The notes under the pieces are model-generated. The model was not told the origin of the DNA. It saw only the letters and a program-made list of their open reading frames with translations, and did not search any database. From contig JADCLP010000001.1 in the NCBI GenBank assembly GCA_014983025.1, forward strand, positions 620,001-684,000: a DNA stretch of 64,000 nucleotides, read 5' to 3'. Origin of the DNA: Erythrobacteraceae bacterium E2-1 Yellow Sea (GTDB lineage: Bacteria; Pseudomonadota; Alphaproteobacteria; Sphingomonadales; Sphingomonadaceae). This document shows positions 26,077 through 36,725 of this stretch, piece after piece. Every line of letters begins with the position of its first letter. Within the stretch, counting starts at the first letter, position 1. The position numbers were made by a program, and so were the translations under genes.

Positions 26077-27471
26077 ATGCGATCGAAATATTCGTACCGG
26101 GTCTTGAAACCTTCGCCCGCCTTGAGGCGAATCACGGGGACTGTTTTGCAAACGCACGAGCACGACGACCAGACGAGCGGCACTGGCTCAATAAGCCTTC
26201 TTGGCGGTGTCGCGATGGGCACGGGCGTGATGATTGGCGCCGGTATCTTTGCCCTGACGGGCCAGATCGCGGAACTGGCCGGGCCGCTCTTCCCTCTATC
26301 ATTCATCGCCGGCGCGCTTGTCACGTCGCTTGCCGCATACAGCTACATCAAGATGTCGAACCGCTGGCCTTCATCCGGCGGCATCGCGATGATCCTCCAA
26401 AAGGCGTACGGCCCCGGCGTTGTTGCCGCATCGGCCTCGCTCCTGATGGCGCTGTCGATGGTTATCAACGAAAGCCTCGTCGCTCGCACTTTCGCCACTT
26501 ATGCTCTGCGGCCGTTCGAGTTGGAACAAAACGGTTTGCTGGTTTCAGTCCTGGCGCTGGGGCTGATCGTCTTCGCCTACCTTGTGAACGCCGCTGGAAA
26601 TCGATCCGTCAGCGGGTTCTCCTTGGTCATGTCAGCTATCAAGATCGGCGGGATCGCCGTGTTTGCTATAGCTGCAATCTGGGTCAGCGGCTTTGCCTCG
26701 GGCGCGTTCAGCGAACCTGCCACGACGTCTAGCGGCGAGGCTCTGTTAGCTTCGGTAGCGTTCTCGATCCTGGCGTTTAAGGGGTTCACCACGATAACCA
26801 ATAGCGGGGGCGAGATTGTCGATCCCCACCGCAATGTCGGCCGCACGATAATGATTTCGATCGCGGTTTGCGTCGTTGTCTATTTGCTGGTCGCGGTTGC
26901 TGTAGGCTCAAGTCTCTCGATCGCCCAGATCGTGGAGGCGCGTGACTATTCGCTCGCTGCTGCTGCAGAACCCGCGTTGGGAGACCTCGGCTTTTACTTC
27001 ACCGTCGCAATCGCGATCACCGCTACGGCTTCTGGTGTCATCGCCAGCGTTTTCGCCGTGTCACGAATGCTGACCATGTTGACCGAGATGGAGATGATCC
27101 CGCATAGCCATTTCGGAATGAGTGGCGGCATACGCAGCCATATGCTTGTCTATACGGTGGTCGTTGCAGGCGCTCTTGCGGTGCTCTTCGACCTCTCTCG
27201 CATCGCCGCCTTGGGCGCCTTCTTCTACCTTGTAATGGACATGCTCGTGCACTGGGGGGTGTTTCGAAACCTGCGTGAGGAAATCGGCGCGCGCGCATCC
27301 ATTCTGTTGGCCGCGCTCGCAGCAGACGCGGTGGTTTTAAGCGCATTCACATGGGTCAAACTGAAAAGCGATCCGGCGATCGTCCTCTATGCCGTTCTTG
27401 GAATTGGCGCTGTGTTCATCGCCGAGTGGTTCTACCTCGCGCGTAGATCGTCGCAGGCGCAAGCTTCCTAA
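26077..27471 (+). CDS. APC-family amino-acid permease
   Basis: 464 residues if started at 26077, where the ribosome site sits too close to the ATG. A start nearer codon 23, just before the first helix, is possible. About twelve hydrophobic segments; the first carries the APC signature MGTGVMIGAGIFALTGQIAE, the sixth SVAFSILAFKGFTTITNSGG. It likely imports amino acids or a related amine. The link to metal resistance is not obvious; it may supply a chelating amino acid or just be cargo. Confidence 0.82.
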   Translation: MRSKYSYRVLKPSPALRRITGTVLQTHEHDDQTSGTGSISLLGGVAMGTGVMIGAGIFALTGQIAELAGPLFPLSFIAGALVTSLAAYSYIKMSNRWPSSGGIAMILQKAYGPGVVAASASLLMALSMVINESLVARTFATYALRPFELEQNGLLVSVLALGLIVFAYLVNAAGNRSVSGFSLVMSAIKIGGIAVFAIAAIWVSGFASGAFSEPATTSSGEALLASVAFSILAFKGFTTITNSGGEIVDPHRNVGRTIMISIAVCVVVYLLVAVAVGSSLSIAQIVEARDYSLAAAAEPALGDLGFYFTVAIAITATASGVIASVFAVSRMLTMLTEMEMIPHSHFGMSGGIRSHMLVYTVVVAGALAVLFDLSRIAALGAFFYLVMDMLVHWGVFRNLREEIGARASILLAALAADAVVLSAFTWVKLKSDPAIVLYAVLGIGAVFIAEWFYLARRSSQAQAS

Positions 27472-27530
27472 CCCAAGATCTCTGTTGAGGAAAGGTGGCG
27501 GCCACTCAACCGCGGCCGAGACCATGAGGA

Positions 27531-27553
27531 AAGTTTCATCAATTTTGAAACTT
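27531..27553. promoter_or_regulatory. Inverted repeat upstream of the glutaredoxin operon
   Basis: AAGTTTCA and TGAAACTT form a perfect 8-bp dyad with a 7-bp centre. TTGAAA at its right half with TAAGAA 19 bp later gives a possible promoter. It is 57 bp before the glutaredoxin-MauE start and could be an operator or the terminator of the permease gene. Confidence 0.35.
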
Positions 27554-27609
27554 CTTCGGACGGTTTGGGTAAGAATCCACAACGTCGGAATGAATGAAAC
27601 GAGGCCTAA

Positions 27610-28359
27610 ATGACCACGAAAACTGCAAAAGTTTACCGGATGGTGATGGACGATCACACCTGTCCCTATGGAATCAAGACGGTCGATCTTCTCAAGCGCC
27701 AGGGCTTCGAAGTCGAAGACCATCACTTGACGAGCAGGGACGAGACCGATGCTTTCAAGGAAAAGCATCAGGTCGAAACCACACCGCAAACCTTCATCAA
27801 CGGAGATCGGATCGGCGGCTATGACGACGTGCGCGAACACTTCGGGAAAAGCCGCTCGCAGCCCGAAGAAGGCGAGACAAGTTATCAGCCTGTAGTGGCG
27901 ATTTTTGCGGTCGCACTGCTGCTGGGGCTTGGCCTAAGCTGGTCGTTCTTCGAAACGCCTTTCACTGTCCGTGCAGCCGAGTGGTTCGTCAGCCTTTCTA
28001 TGACGCTGCTCGCGCTTCAAAAGCTGCAGGATGTTCGCAGCTTCTCCACGATGTTCCTGAACTACGACCTGCTCGCCCAAAGGTGGGTGCCCTATTCCTT
28101 TATCTATCCCTTCGGCGAGGCAGCCGCCGGAATTTTGATGACTGCGGGCGCCTTGACGTGGCTTTCGGCACCGCTCGCGCTCTTCATCGGGACGGTCGGC
28201 GCAGTGAGTGTCTTCAAGGCTGTCTATATCGATAAACGTGAATTGAAATGTGCCTGTGTTGGTGGCGGGAGCAACGTGCCGCTCGGTTTCGTCTCGCTGA
28301 CCGAGAACCTGTTCATGATTGGTATGGGCCTTTGGATGGGCTTCAAGGCCTTTGCATGA
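27610..28359 (+). CDS. Glutaredoxin-MauE fusion membrane protein
   Basis: 249 residues. Residues 1-80 are a glutaredoxin domain with active site CPYG at Cys18 (the second Cys is absent, a monothiol type) and the cis-Pro segment VETTPQTFINGDRIGGYDDV. Residues about 95-245 are a four-helix MauE/DoxX-like membrane domain (LTWLSAPLALFIGTVGAVSV, and KCACVGGGSNVPLGFVSLTE with a Cys pair). MauE-type proteins move disulfide electrons across the membrane. First gene of a four-gene run in which every junction is an ATGA overlap. Confidence 0.82.
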   Translation: MTTKTAKVYRMVMDDHTCPYGIKTVDLLKRQGFEVEDHHLTSRDETDAFKEKHQVETTPQTFINGDRIGGYDDVREHFGKSRSQPEEGETSYQPVVAIFAVALLLGLGLSWSFFETPFTVRAAEWFVSLSMTLLALQKLQDVRSFSTMFLNYDLLAQRWVPYSFIYPFGEAAAGILMTAGALTWLSAPLALFIGTVGAVSVFKAVYIDKRELKCACVGGGSNVPLGFVSLTENLFMIGMGLWMGFKAFA

Positions 28360-28769
28360 TTGGCGCCCTGCTTCTCTCGGTTGCCCTCTTCTTGTTGGCG
28401 ATTGCCTCACACTTAACGACGCTTGGTGCCGCGCACAGACTTGTCGATAGGCGAACCGATCTCTCTGCGAAGATGGCGGTTTCGCTCATGGTGCTGTTCT
28501 CGCACCTCCTGGTTGCGGCCTTGTTCGGTTTTGGGTTCTGGTTCGGCACCGCGTGGGGGCTGGGTAGCTTCGACACACCGGACGCCATGACCTGGATGGA
28601 CTACTTCTATTTCTCCCTCATCAACGTGACCACGCTCGGATTGGGAGACATTTATCCCACCGATCACCTGAGGGTGATCGCTGGAATCGAGGCCCTGACA
28701 GGCTTCGCCTTGATTAGCTGCTCGGCCCAATTGTTCTGGAAGATGATGACACAAGGAGAAACACAATGA
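28356..28769 (+). CDS. Two-helix ion channel (K+ channel pore-like)
   Basis: 137 residues. Several membrane segments, with the pore loop MDYFYFSLINVTTLGLGDIY; TLGLGD matches the K+ selectivity-filter consensus TxGxGD. No cytosolic regulatory domain follows. It probably forms a tetrameric cation channel in the inner membrane. ATGA overlaps link it to the glutaredoxin-MauE gene before and the DUF305 gene after. The reason for a K+-like channel in a metal operon is unclear. Confidence 0.72.
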   Translation: MIGALLLSVALFLLAIASHLTTLGAAHRLVDRRTDLSAKMAVSLMVLFSHLLVAALFGFGFWFGTAWGLGSFDTPDAMTWMDYFYFSLINVTTLGLGDIYPTDHLRVIAGIEALTGFALISCSAQLFWKMMTQGETQ

Positions 28770-29293
28770 CCGATAAATCGCACTCCTCTCACGAGGGTGG
28801 AGGAGGCAATTACTGGCGTTTCATGGCCATGGTCGCGACATCGACCGCGATCATGTTTTTGCTGATGTATTCGAACACCTTTGACGCCGACGATCTGTTC
28901 TGGAGCGAAACGCGCTTTTGGATGACGTTCGTGATGGGCGGCATGATGATGATCGTCATGCTCCTCTTCATGTGGGGCATGTACAAGGATCGCACCAAGA
29001 ACTTCATCATCGTTGGCGTCGGCGCGCTCACCATGGCACTCGCTCTCTGGCTTGTTCGCAGTCAGACGACGGTCGACGACACGGAATACATGGCGGCCAT
29101 GATCCCGCACCACTCCATCGCGATCATGACCAGCGAGCGAGCAAGCCTCAAAGATCCCCGTGTGCGCGAACTCGCGAAAGCGATCATCGTCGCGCAGCGC
29201 CGGGAGATCGCTGAGATGAAATACCTTATCGACGACATCGAACAAAACGGTCCGCGGACCGAAGAACGTTTGCCTGAGGAGATCCAGCAATGA
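28766..29293 (+). CDS. DUF305 membrane protein
   Basis: 175 residues: about three helices in the N-terminal part with Met-rich runs (TFVMGGMMMIVMLLFMWGMY), then a periplasmic four-helix DUF305 domain (YMAAMIPHHSIAIMTSERAS, ..., IAEMKYLIDDIEQNG). The MIPHH motif is the family hallmark and may bind copper. Co-translated with its neighbours through ATGA overlaps. Confidence 0.82.
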   Translation: MTDKSHSSHEGGGGNYWRFMAMVATSTAIMFLLMYSNTFDADDLFWSETRFWMTFVMGGMMMIVMLLFMWGMYKDRTKNFIIVGVGALTMALALWLVRSQTTVDDTEYMAAMIPHHSIAIMTSERASLKDPRVRELAKAIIVAQRREIAEMKYLIDDIEQNGPRTEERLPEEIQQ

Positions 29294-29778
29294 GAAGCGC
29301 CGCTATCCTAACCCTGGCGACCCTTGGCCTCGCTGCGTGCAACACAAACACCGCCCCCGGCAACGACCGCGAGGCACATCTCGATCCGCCCGTGCAAGCA
29401 GCTCCCATTGAAGATGCAAGCACCGCGCTTGCCAATCTCAGCCCTGGGCTGATGCTTCCTGAAACCATGACTGATGCCGATCTGGCAGCCCTCGATGCAG
29501 AAGGCGATTGCCAATTCCGGCTCACCGAGGTCGCCTATCCCTCATTCGTGTATGACAGCGAAGGGCAAGGAGCGATCAAGATCAACGGTCGGCTCATCCC
29601 GGTCTCCAGAGATGAAAAAGGGAACTATTCGAATGGCGAGCTTCGGGTGACCACCCGCTTGCTGGATGATGAAGGCACAGCTGGGCTCCGTATGCAGGAA
29701 ATGATCGTCGTCGCGCCTCGTGCTTCTGATGAGTTTGGTTTCTGGGGCTATACTACTTGCGGGACGGAAGGTGCATGA
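29290..29778 (+). CDS. Exported lipoprotein of unknown function
   Basis: 162 residues with a lipobox (LGLAACN, lipid on Cys17). The mature part has two Cys (GDCQFRLTEVAYPSFVYDSE and YTTCGTEGA) that may pair. I recognise no family. It closes the glutaredoxin-MauE/channel/DUF305 operon, joined by an ATGA overlap, so a periplasmic partner role is likely. Confidence 0.65.
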   Translation: MRSAAILTLATLGLAACNTNTAPGNDREAHLDPPVQAAPIEDASTALANLSPGLMLPETMTDADLAALDAEGDCQFRLTEVAYPSFVYDSEGQGAIKINGRLIPVSRDEKGNYSNGELRVTTRLLDDEGTAGLRMQEMIVVAPRASDEFGFWGYTTCGTEGA

Positions 29779-29932
29779 AACCGCGAGCGCTGATCATGAT
29801 CGCGCGGCCTGATGTCGCGTTAGCGACAGGCTCTCATGAGATCGCTGCAGGCGGTCCCTGCCTCCTTTCTTGCAGAGAAGAGACAGGGCGGCTTGTGAAA
29901 CCAGAGCTTAGCATTTAGCGTAAAGACCAAGC

Positions 29933-30298
29933 ATGGCTTTGTATCGAACCTTTCTGACGTTGTTCCTCTGTTTTGGCTTGATCTTCCAAGGGTCAGCGAC
30001 AGCAGCTGCGATGCCTCAGACAGAGCCGATGCTGGCTTCTGATTGCGCTCAGATGATGCACCACTCGGAAAAAGGTGAGGCCGCTCATCACCATGGCGAT
30101 GATACTGACGCCCCGTGTGAGAACATGTCGGTTGATTGCTTGCTGGCAATGAATGCGGTTTCTGCTGTTTGGGTGGGGAGCGATGCGCCTTCGCATGTTG
30201 TTAAGCCATTTTCCGACGGCCCTGTGTATTTGTCGAACATTACCTCACCTCTGCTCAGTCGCGCTTCTGCGCCCGATTACCCCCCTCCACGAATCTGA
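29933..30298 (+). CDS. Small His/Cys-rich exported protein preceding cusC
   Basis: 121 residues: signal peptide (LFLCFGLIFQGSATAAA), then CAQMMHHSEKGEAAHHHGDD and two further Cys (PCENMSVDC), a hydrophobic patch and a Pro-rich tail (YPPPRI). Same size class, layout and genomic position (directly before a TolC-like gene) as the protein at 12645. It may buffer or sense copper in the periplasm. Confidence 0.6.
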   Translation: MALYRTFLTLFLCFGLIFQGSATAAAMPQTEPMLASDCAQMMHHSEKGEAAHHHGDDTDAPCENMSVDCLLAMNAVSAVWVGSDAPSHVVKPFSDGPVYLSNITSPLLSRASAPDYPPPRI

Positions 30299-30410
30299 CT
30301 TGATTGAATAACCTGAAGGCGAATTGCCCCTTCTGATTGCGCGGTCTCAGCGCTGCAATGCACCGTCATTGCCGCCGGACCTCGGCACGCACATCAAGTG
30401 AGATTTTTCC

Positions 30411-31646
30411 ATGAAACGGTCCATAGGCGGTATCCTTGCCGCCGCCCTGATGCCAGCGCAGGTGGTGCTTGCGCAGCCAATTGGCTATGAAGAAGCCTTG
30501 CGAGCAGCGCGCGAAGATCAGCCGCTGCTCCAGGCCGCGCAATTGCGTATCGACGGCACGCGAGATGCCTCGGAAGCCGCAGATGAACTGCCCGATCCTG
30601 TGCTGCGTGGCGGGATTGCAAACTTGCCAATTACAGGGCCAGTAGCGTTCGAGTTTGATCGCCAGCTTCCAACGCAGATTGCTGTTGGCATTGAGCAACC
30701 AATCCCGAACCTGGCCCGGCGCAGAGCCCGTCGAGACGTAGCGGAGTCAGATGTAGCGCTCGCGCAAATGCGATTTGGGGTTGCGCAGCAGCGGATCGAT
30801 ATCGCCACGTCAACTGCCTGGATCGACCTGTATTATGCGGAGGAAAAACTCGCCTTCGCGCATACGGCTCTCAGCGATCTGCGCAGGCTTCAGCCGGTGG
30901 CGAACAGCGCCGTCGCTTCGGGATCGGCTCGTCCGGCCGAAAGCCTCGCCATTCGCCGCGAGCTTCTGGTCATCGAAGATGCGATCACAAGAATTGAAGC
31001 CGAAAGAGATGCCGCACGCGCCATGCTCTCGAGCTACATTCGAACGGACAGCCCTGCGGTCGCAGGTAATGCGCCAGCGGCCAATGTCGACAGCGACAGC
31101 CTTGAGCAAGCTCTGGACTTCAACCCCGTCATTCGTCTTGCCGACGCAGCGACCGGACGAGCAGAGGCTAGCGCTGACCTGGCGCGCGCTGACTTGCGCC
31201 CCGATTTCGGAGTCAGTGTGAATTATGGCCGGCGCGATCCTGCCTTCGGTGATGCATTCTCCGTCATGGGATCGGTCACCCTGCCCATCTTCACCGATCG
31301 GCGTCAAAAGCCGCGCATTCGTGCCGCCGAAGCTGAGGCCGCCGCCGCACAGGCGGAGCGCGACGATCGATTGCGGGCGCTGCGAGTCCAATTCGAGTCC
31401 GATCTTGCCTCATGGCGCAGCGCGAAGCGCCAATGGGAACGCGCGCGCGATGAATTGCTGCCTCTGGCCCGGCAGAGAGTCGAACTGGAGACGGCGAGCT
31501 TCGCCGCCGGAAACGCGGACCTGATCGACGTGATTGCAGCAAAGGCGGATCTAGCTTTGCTCGATCTTGAAATCTTTGAACGCGAAGCTGCGACCGTGGA
31601 ATGGGCCGAAATGCTTCGCTTGACCTATGGGGAGCAACAGCCATGA
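30411..31646 (+). CDS. cusC: CusC-type outer-membrane efflux protein
   Basis: 411 residues, TolC family. A short signal peptide (SIGGILAAALMPAQVVLAQ) precedes PIGYEEALRAAREDQPLLQA, and there are two helical hairpin repeats with long Ala/Arg/Glu heptads (AAEAEAAAAQAERDDRLRAL). It forms the outer-membrane duct of the Cu/Ag pump encoded by the next two genes. Its stop overlaps cusB as ATGA. Confidence 0.88.
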   Translation: MKRSIGGILAAALMPAQVVLAQPIGYEEALRAAREDQPLLQAAQLRIDGTRDASEAADELPDPVLRGGIANLPITGPVAFEFDRQLPTQIAVGIEQPIPNLARRRARRDVAESDVALAQMRFGVAQQRIDIATSTAWIDLYYAEEKLAFAHTALSDLRRLQPVANSAVASGSARPAESLAIRRELLVIEDAITRIEAERDAARAMLSSYIRTDSPAVAGNAPAANVDSDSLEQALDFNPVIRLADAATGRAEASADLARADLRPDFGVSVNYGRRDPAFGDAFSVMGSVTLPIFTDRRQKPRIRAAEAEAAAAQAERDDRLRALRVQFESDLASWRSAKRQWERARDELLPLARQRVELETASFAAGNADLIDVIAAKADLALLDLEIFEREAATVEWAEMLRLTYGEQQP

Positions 31647-33136
31647 GCGATGCGATCAAGAGCTCGGGTCTTTCAAAACGGACCTATGCAATCATTACAG
31701 CCGTCGCGCTTGTCAGCCTCGGTGTCGGATACGCGCTCTCGCTCCTAGGAGGTGAGAGCGAGGGTGGGATGTCGGGCTCCTCGGAGACGGAGTGCGAAGA
31801 GGTGCTCTACTGGTACGATCCGATGGTGCCGGGACAGCGCTTTGACGAGCCCGGCAAGTCGCCCTTCATGGACATGATGCTGGTTCCAAAGTGCGCGGGA
31901 GAAGCGGCCGAAGCGGGCGTGCGGATTGATCCCGGCCTGGTCCAGAATTTCGGCATCCGCACTGCAGCGGCCGAGTTCGGAGTTCTCGAGCCGGAAATCA
32001 CCGTGACGGGCGTCCTGGCCTACAACAGCCGAGACGTGGCCATCGTCCAGCCAAGAGCAGGCGGTTATGTCCAACGAACCTACGGCCTTGCCAAGGACGA
32101 CGTGGTGGGTCGAGGCGCTCCCATCGTCGACATTCTGGTCCCTGACTGGGGCGGCGCGCAGCGCGAGTACCTCGCCGTGCTGGATACCGGTGATGCAGCG
32201 CTCGCAGATGCCATGCGGCAACGCATGCGCCTGCTCGGCATGACCAATGCAATGATCGCGTCTGTCGAGCGAACACGCCGTGCCCAAACCACAATCACCG
32301 TTGCGGCGCCTGTGGGCGGCGCTGTTACCATGCTCGGCGTGCGACCAGGCATGACGGTGATGGAAGGTCAGACACTGGCCGAGATTACCGGCTTCTCCCC
32401 GATATGGCTGGAAGCCTCTGTGCCCGAGACACAGGCAGCAAATGTACGGCAGGGTCAGACTGTCAGCGCCACTCTGGCAGCATTTCCCGATGAACGATTT
32501 GCGGGGCGCATTACCGCCATTTTGCCCAGCGCCGATGCAGCTAGCCGGACGATCACCGTACGGGCTGAACTACCGAACCCCCGCGGCAGACTGAAGCCGG
32601 GCATGTTCGCGCAGGTGTCGCTTTCGCCCGACACGCGTCGTGCGCTGCTGGTGCCGTCGGAGGCGGTCATTCGAACCGGACGCCGCAATCTTGTGATGCT
32701 CAAACAGGATGAAGGCGCCTTCCTGCCTGCAGAGGTCGAAATCGGACGCGAGGCGAATGGCAGGACCGAGATCCTGGCAGGCCTTGCCGAAGGCGAAGAG
32801 GTCGTCACATCCGGGCAGTTCCTGATCGATTCCGAAGCGAGTTTGGCCGGGATCGATGTCAGGTCGATCGACGGAAGCATGGATATGGCATCCGACGGCC
32901 CGGCAAAGATGAAAACCTACACTGCCACGGGAAGCATCACGAAGATTGCCGGAGCTTCGATCACTCTCAATCACGCGCCGGTGCCGGCACTCGAGTGGCC
33001 GAGCATGGTCATGCCCTTCGCCCTAGCCGACGCCTCTCTGGTCGAGGGTCTCGAGCCGGGCGATGATGTCGAGTTCACATTCTCGCAAGCCGACACCGGT
33101 CCGCGCATCGAGTCCATTCGGAAGGTCGAACGATGA
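31643..33136 (+). CDS. cusB: CusB-type adaptor with N-terminal metal domain and C-terminal CusF domain
   Basis: 497 residues from the ATG overlapping the cusC stop. One membrane anchor ([19 protein letters not shown]), then a heavy-metal-binding domain with [20 protein letters not shown] and [13 protein letters not shown] (about 50-90), barrel-sandwich, hairpin and beta-barrel parts, and finally a fused CusF-like domain (about 430-497: [28 protein letters not shown]). The CusF fold with W and Met ligands, fused to the adaptor, would hand Cu(I)/Ag(I) directly to CusA. ATGA overlap with cusA. Confidence 0.92.
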   Translation: MSDAIKSSGLSKRTYAIITAVALVSLGVGYALSLLGGESEGGMSGSSETECEEVLYWYDPMVPGQRFDEPGKSPFMDMMLVPKCAGEAAEAGVRIDPGLVQNFGIRTAAAEFGVLEPEITVTGVLAYNSRDVAIVQPRAGGYVQRTYGLAKDDVVGRGAPIVDILVPDWGGAQREYLAVLDTGDAALADAMRQRMRLLGMTNAMIASVERTRRAQTTITVAAPVGGAVTMLGVRPGMTVMEGQTLAEITGFSPIWLEASVPETQAANVRQGQTVSATLAAFPDERFAGRITAILPSADAASRTITVRAELPNPRGRLKPGMFAQVSLSPDTRRALLVPSEAVIRTGRRNLVMLKQDEGAFLPAEVEIGREANGRTEILAGLAEGEEVVTSGQFLIDSEASLAGIDVRSIDGSMDMASDGPAKMKTYTATGSITKIAGASITLNHAPVPALEWPSMVMPFALADASLVEGLEPGDDVEFTFSQADTGPRIESIRKVER

Positions 33137-36100
33137 TTGCGCGGATAATCGATGCATCGATTGCCAATCGGTTCTTCATCGTTCTGGCAGCTATCGCAGT
33201 CACGCTGGCCGGCTTCTGGGCGGTGCGGGCAACGCCAGTCGATGCAATCCCGGACCTGTCCGACGTGCAGGTCGTGGTGCGCTCGAATTATCCGGGGCAA
33301 GCTCCGCGCATCGTCGAGGATCAGGTCACGTACCCGCTTGCGACCACGATGCTGTCGGTGCCGGGCGCGGAAACAGTGCGCGGCTATTCGATGTTCGGCG
33401 ACAGCTTCGTCTATGTGATATTCGAGGATGGGACGGACCTCTACTGGGCACGTTCGCGCGTACTCGAATATCTCAACCAGGTGCAAAATGAGCTGCCCGA
33501 AGGAGTAACCAGTTCGCTGGGGCCGGACGCGACGGGCGTCGGCTGGATATACGAATATGCTCTCGTCGACCGAACGGGGAACAGCGATCTCGCCGACCTT
33601 CGCAGCCTTCAGGACTGGTTCCTTCGCTATGAGCTCCAGACCATTCCCGGCATCGCTGAGGTCGCCAGCGTCGGCGGTATGGTCAAGCAATACCAGGTCG
33701 TGCTGGAACCCTATCGGATGGCTTCGCTCGGCGTCACCCACAGCGATGTCGTGCGCGCGATCCAGGCGTCCAATCAGGAGGCCGGCGGCTCGGTTGTCGA
33801 AATGGGTGAGGCGGAATTCATGGTCCGCGCCTCGGGCTATCTCACGTCCCTCGAAGACTTCAGGCAAATCCCGCTCAAATCGGTCGGGAACGGTATCCCT
33901 GTCACCTTATCCGATGTCGCCACGATCCAGCTTGGCCCAGAAATGCGGCGCGGCATTGCCGAACTCAACGGTGAAGGCGAGGTCGCAGGCGGCATCGTCG
34001 TCCTCAGGCAAGGCGAGGATGCACGCGCTACCATCGCAGCAGTTGAAGAGAGGCTGGAAGTACTCAAGCCCAGTCTTCCCGAAGGGGTCGAGATTGTCAC
34101 GACCTATGATCGATCGAAGCTCATCGACGCCTCGATCGACAATTTGACCGGCAAACTCATCGCCGAATTCATAATCGTCGCGATCGTCTGCGCTCTGTTC
34201 CTGTGGCACGTCAGATCCGCGTTTGTCGCCATCGTAACGCTCCCGCTAGGGGTTTTGGCCGCCTTCATTGTAATGCGTTTCCAAGGCGTGGATGCCAACA
34301 TCATGTCCCTTGGCGGGATTGCCATCGCCATTGGCGCGATGGTCGATGCGGCCATCGTCATGATTGAGAACGCGCACAAGCATATCGAGCATTGGGAAGA
34401 GGATCACCCGGATGAAGAGCTGTCCGATAACGAGCGCTGGAAGCTGATCGCCGAAGCCTCGAAAGAGGTGGGGCCAGCGCTCTTCTTCAGCCTTCTGATC
34501 ATAACCCTCTCGTTCCTGCCGGTGTTCACACTGCAGGCTCAGGAGGGGCGCCTCTTTTCGCCGCTGGCGTTCACCAAGACCTATGCCATGGCAGCGGCGG
34601 CGATCCTGTCGGTAACCCTCGTGCCCGTCCTGATGGGCTGGCTCATTCGCGGGAAAATCCCCAAGGAGGATACCAATCTCCTCAACCGTGCTCTGACCAA
34701 GGTCTATCGGCCGGGTCTCGATTGGGTGCTCAGCCGGCCCAAGACCACTCTGGTCGTGGCAGGGCTCGTGTTCCTTACAACGCTGGTCCCGTTCACCCGT
34801 CTTGGCGGTGAATTCCTGCCACCGCTCGACGAGGGCGACTTGCTCTACATGCCGAGCGCGCTGCCCGGCCTGTCACCGGGTGAGGCCTCGGCCTTGCTTC
34901 AGCGGACCGATCGGTTGATCAAATCCGTTCCCGAAGTCGAGACCGTGTTCGGGAAGGCAGGGCGTGCGGACACCGCGACCGATCCGGCGCCGCTCACGAT
35001 GTTCGAGACGACTATCCGTTTCAAACCTCGCGAAGAGTGGCGGCCCGGAATGACGCCGGAGAAGCTCGTCGAAGAGCTGGACCAGGCTGTGCAGGTGCCA
35101 GGCCTCGCCAATGTGTGGGTTCCGCCGATCCGTAACCGCATCGATATGCTGGCGACCGGTATCAAGAGCCCGATCGGGGTAAAAGTGTCCGGTGAAGACC
35201 TCGCCGAGATCGAGCGCGTGGCGTTGCAGGTCGAGAACGTCGCGAAACAGGTTCCCGGCGTCAGTTCCGCCTTGGCAGAGCGTCTTTCGGGAGGCCGCTA
35301 TGTCGATGTGGACATCGACCGGGTCGCCGCAGCGCGTTTCGGGCTGAATATCGCCGATGTTCAGCAGATCGTGTCGGGTGCGATTGGCGGCGCGAATATC
35401 GGGCGGACCGTCGAAGGGCTGGCGCGATATCCGATCAATGTGCGCTATCCGCGCGAGATCCGCGACAGCATCGGTGAACTGCGCGCGCTTCCTTTGCTTA
35501 CTCCGTCCGGGCAGCAGGTTACTCTGGGTACAGTTGCGCAGGTGAGCGTCAGCGATGGCCCACCGATGCTCAAGAACGAGCAAGGACGTCTGATCAGCGT
35601 GGTCTATGTCGACACACGGGGACGTGACCTCAGTTCTGTCGTAAGCGACCTTCAGGCAGCGGTGTCGGAGGGCGTCGATCTGCCTGCGGGCGTAAGCATC
35701 TCTTATGCGGGGCAGTTTGAGTATCTCACTCGCGCCAATGAACGGTTGCAGGTCGTCATTCCCGCAACGCTCGGCATCATTTTCGTCCTGCTCTATTTGA
35801 TCTTCCGACGGTTCGACGAAGCGCTGCTTGTCATGGGCACGCTGCCCTTCGCCCTTACCGGCGGGTTCTGGCTGCTCTACCTGATGGGCTACAACCAGTC
35901 GGTCGCCACGTCGGTGGGTTTCATTGCCCTCGCCGGCGTGTCGGCCGAGTTCGGCGTTATCATGCTGATCTATCTCAAGTCTGCGCTTGCCAAGCGCCGA
36001 GGCGAACTCGATGCGGAAGACGTGGGCGAAGCCATCAGGGAAGGCGCGCTGCTACGCGTCCGCCCCAAGGCGATGACGGTGGCCGTCATACTCGCCGGTC

Positions 36101-36300
36101 TCTTCCCGATCCTGATTGGAACCGGAGCGGGATCGGAGGTCATGAGCCGCATAGCCGCGCCGATGGTCGGCGGCATGATCACCGCCCCGCTGCTGTCCAT
36201 GTTCGTTATTCCCGCCGCATACCTCTTGATGCGGCGCCCCCGGCCCGAGCGGCCAACACAATCCAAAGGAGAAACTGAATGCGTACCTCAACCCTTATGA
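33133..36300 (+). CDS. cusA: CusA-type Cu(I)/Ag(I) RND efflux pump
   Basis: 1055 residues. Fourth-helix motif [20 protein letters not shown] with Asp405 marks the Cu/Ag branch of HME-RND pumps. The three methionines that bind metal in Escherichia coli CusA are conserved at the same numbers: Met573 ([10 protein letters not shown]), Met623 (TMFETTIRF) and Met672 ([12 protein letters not shown]). It exports Cu(I)/Ag(I) from periplasm and cytosol through CusC. This pump differs in metal class from the CzcA-type pump at 6899. Confidence 0.95.
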   Translation: MIARIIDASIANRFFIVLAAIAVTLAGFWAVRATPVDAIPDLSDVQVVVRSNYPGQAPRIVEDQVTYPLATTMLSVPGAETVRGYSMFGDSFVYVIFEDGTDLYWARSRVLEYLNQVQNELPEGVTSSLGPDATGVGWIYEYALVDRTGNSDLADLRSLQDWFLRYELQTIPGIAEVASVGGMVKQYQVVLEPYRMASLGVTHSDVVRAIQASNQEAGGSVVEMGEAEFMVRASGYLTSLEDFRQIPLKSVGNGIPVTLSDVATIQLGPEMRRGIAELNGEGEVAGGIVVLRQGEDARATIAAVEERLEVLKPSLPEGVEIVTTYDRSKLIDASIDNLTGKLIAEFIIVAIVCALFLWHVRSAFVAIVTLPLGVLAAFIVMRFQGVDANIMSLGGIAIAIGAMVDAAIVMIENAHKHIEHWEEDHPDEELSDNERWKLIAEASKEVGPALFFSLLIITLSFLPVFTLQAQEGRLFSPLAFTKTYAMAAAAILSVTLVPVLMGWLIRGKIPKEDTNLLNRALTKVYRPGLDWVLSRPKTTLVVAGLVFLTTLVPFTRLGGEFLPPLDEGDLLYMPSALPGLSPGEASALLQRTDRLIKSVPEVETVFGKAGRADTATDPAPLTMFETTIRFKPREEWRPGMTPEKLVEELDQAVQVPGLANVWVPPIRNRIDMLATGIKSPIGVKVSGEDLAEIERVALQVENVAKQVPGVSSALAERLSGGRYVDVDIDRVAAARFGLNIADVQQIVSGAIGGANIGRTVEGLARYPINVRYPREIRDSIGELRALPLLTPSGQQVTLGTVAQVSVSDGPPMLKNEQGRLISVVYVDTRGRDLSSVVSDLQAAVSEGVDLPAGVSISYAGQFEYLTRANERLQVVIPATLGIIFVLLYLIFRRFDEALLVMGTLPFALTGGFWLLYLMGYNQSVATSVGFIALAGVSAEFGVIMLIYLKSALAKRRGELDAEDVGEAIREGALLRVRPKAMTVAVILAGLFPILIGTGAGSEVMSRIAAPMVGGMITAPLLSMFVIPAAYLLMRRPRPERPTQSKGETECVPQPL

Positions 36301-36656
36301 TGCTGCTTGCTGCGCCCCTGGCCCTCGCTGCTTGCGATAGCGCGCAGGAAACAGAGACCATGGAAGACATGCCGATGGACGGGATGGCGATGGAAGGACA
36401 CGACATGTCGGCGATGGATGCGGTTGATGGCGCAAAAACGGCCAGCGCTGTAGGAACCGTCACCGCCATCGATGCCGAGGCAGGCACCATCACCGTCGAT
36501 CATGAACCCGTTGCAGAACTGGGCTGGCCGCAGATGGTCATGGCATTTGATGCCAGCGAGGAAGTGCGCGGCGACATCTCGGTTGGCGATGCGATCAAAT
36601 TCACGGTCGAGGCGACCGATGAAGGCAACACGATCACCGCGATCACGAAGCAGTAA
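36279..36656 (+). CDS. cusF: CusF-like copper-binding lipoprotein
   Basis: 125 residues. Lipobox LALAAC (Cys19), a Met-rich stretch ([24 protein letters not shown]), then a CusF beta barrel ([30 protein letters not shown]) with the Trp and Met ligands. The start lies 22 nt inside the end of cusA with an AAAGGAG site in front. A second CusF domain in addition to the one fused to CusB. Confidence 0.88.
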   Translation: MRTSTLMMLLAAPLALAACDSAQETETMEDMPMDGMAMEGHDMSAMDAVDGAKTASAVGTVTAIDAEAGTITVDHEPVAELGWPQMVMAFDASEEVRGDISVGDAIKFTVEATDEGNTITAITKQ

Positions 36657-36687
36657 GCCTGCGAAACTTTTCGCACAAGAAAAGCGT

Positions 36688-36725
36688 CACCCTTGGCCGA
36701 CCAACCACTGGCTCGGCCAAGGGTG
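36688..36725 (+). terminator. Strong hairpin terminating the cus operon
   Basis: CACCCTTGGCCGA and TCGGCCAAGGGTG form a perfect 13-bp stem with a 12-nt loop, 31 nt after the cusF stop. The following sequence (CTTGTTTGGG) is moderately T-rich. It marks the end of the metal cargo on this side. Confidence 0.75.

Noticed and set aside
33063..33867. Overlapping frames at the start of cusA on both strands
   Set aside because: Shadows of cusA, whose motifs and ATGA junction with cusB fix the true frame.
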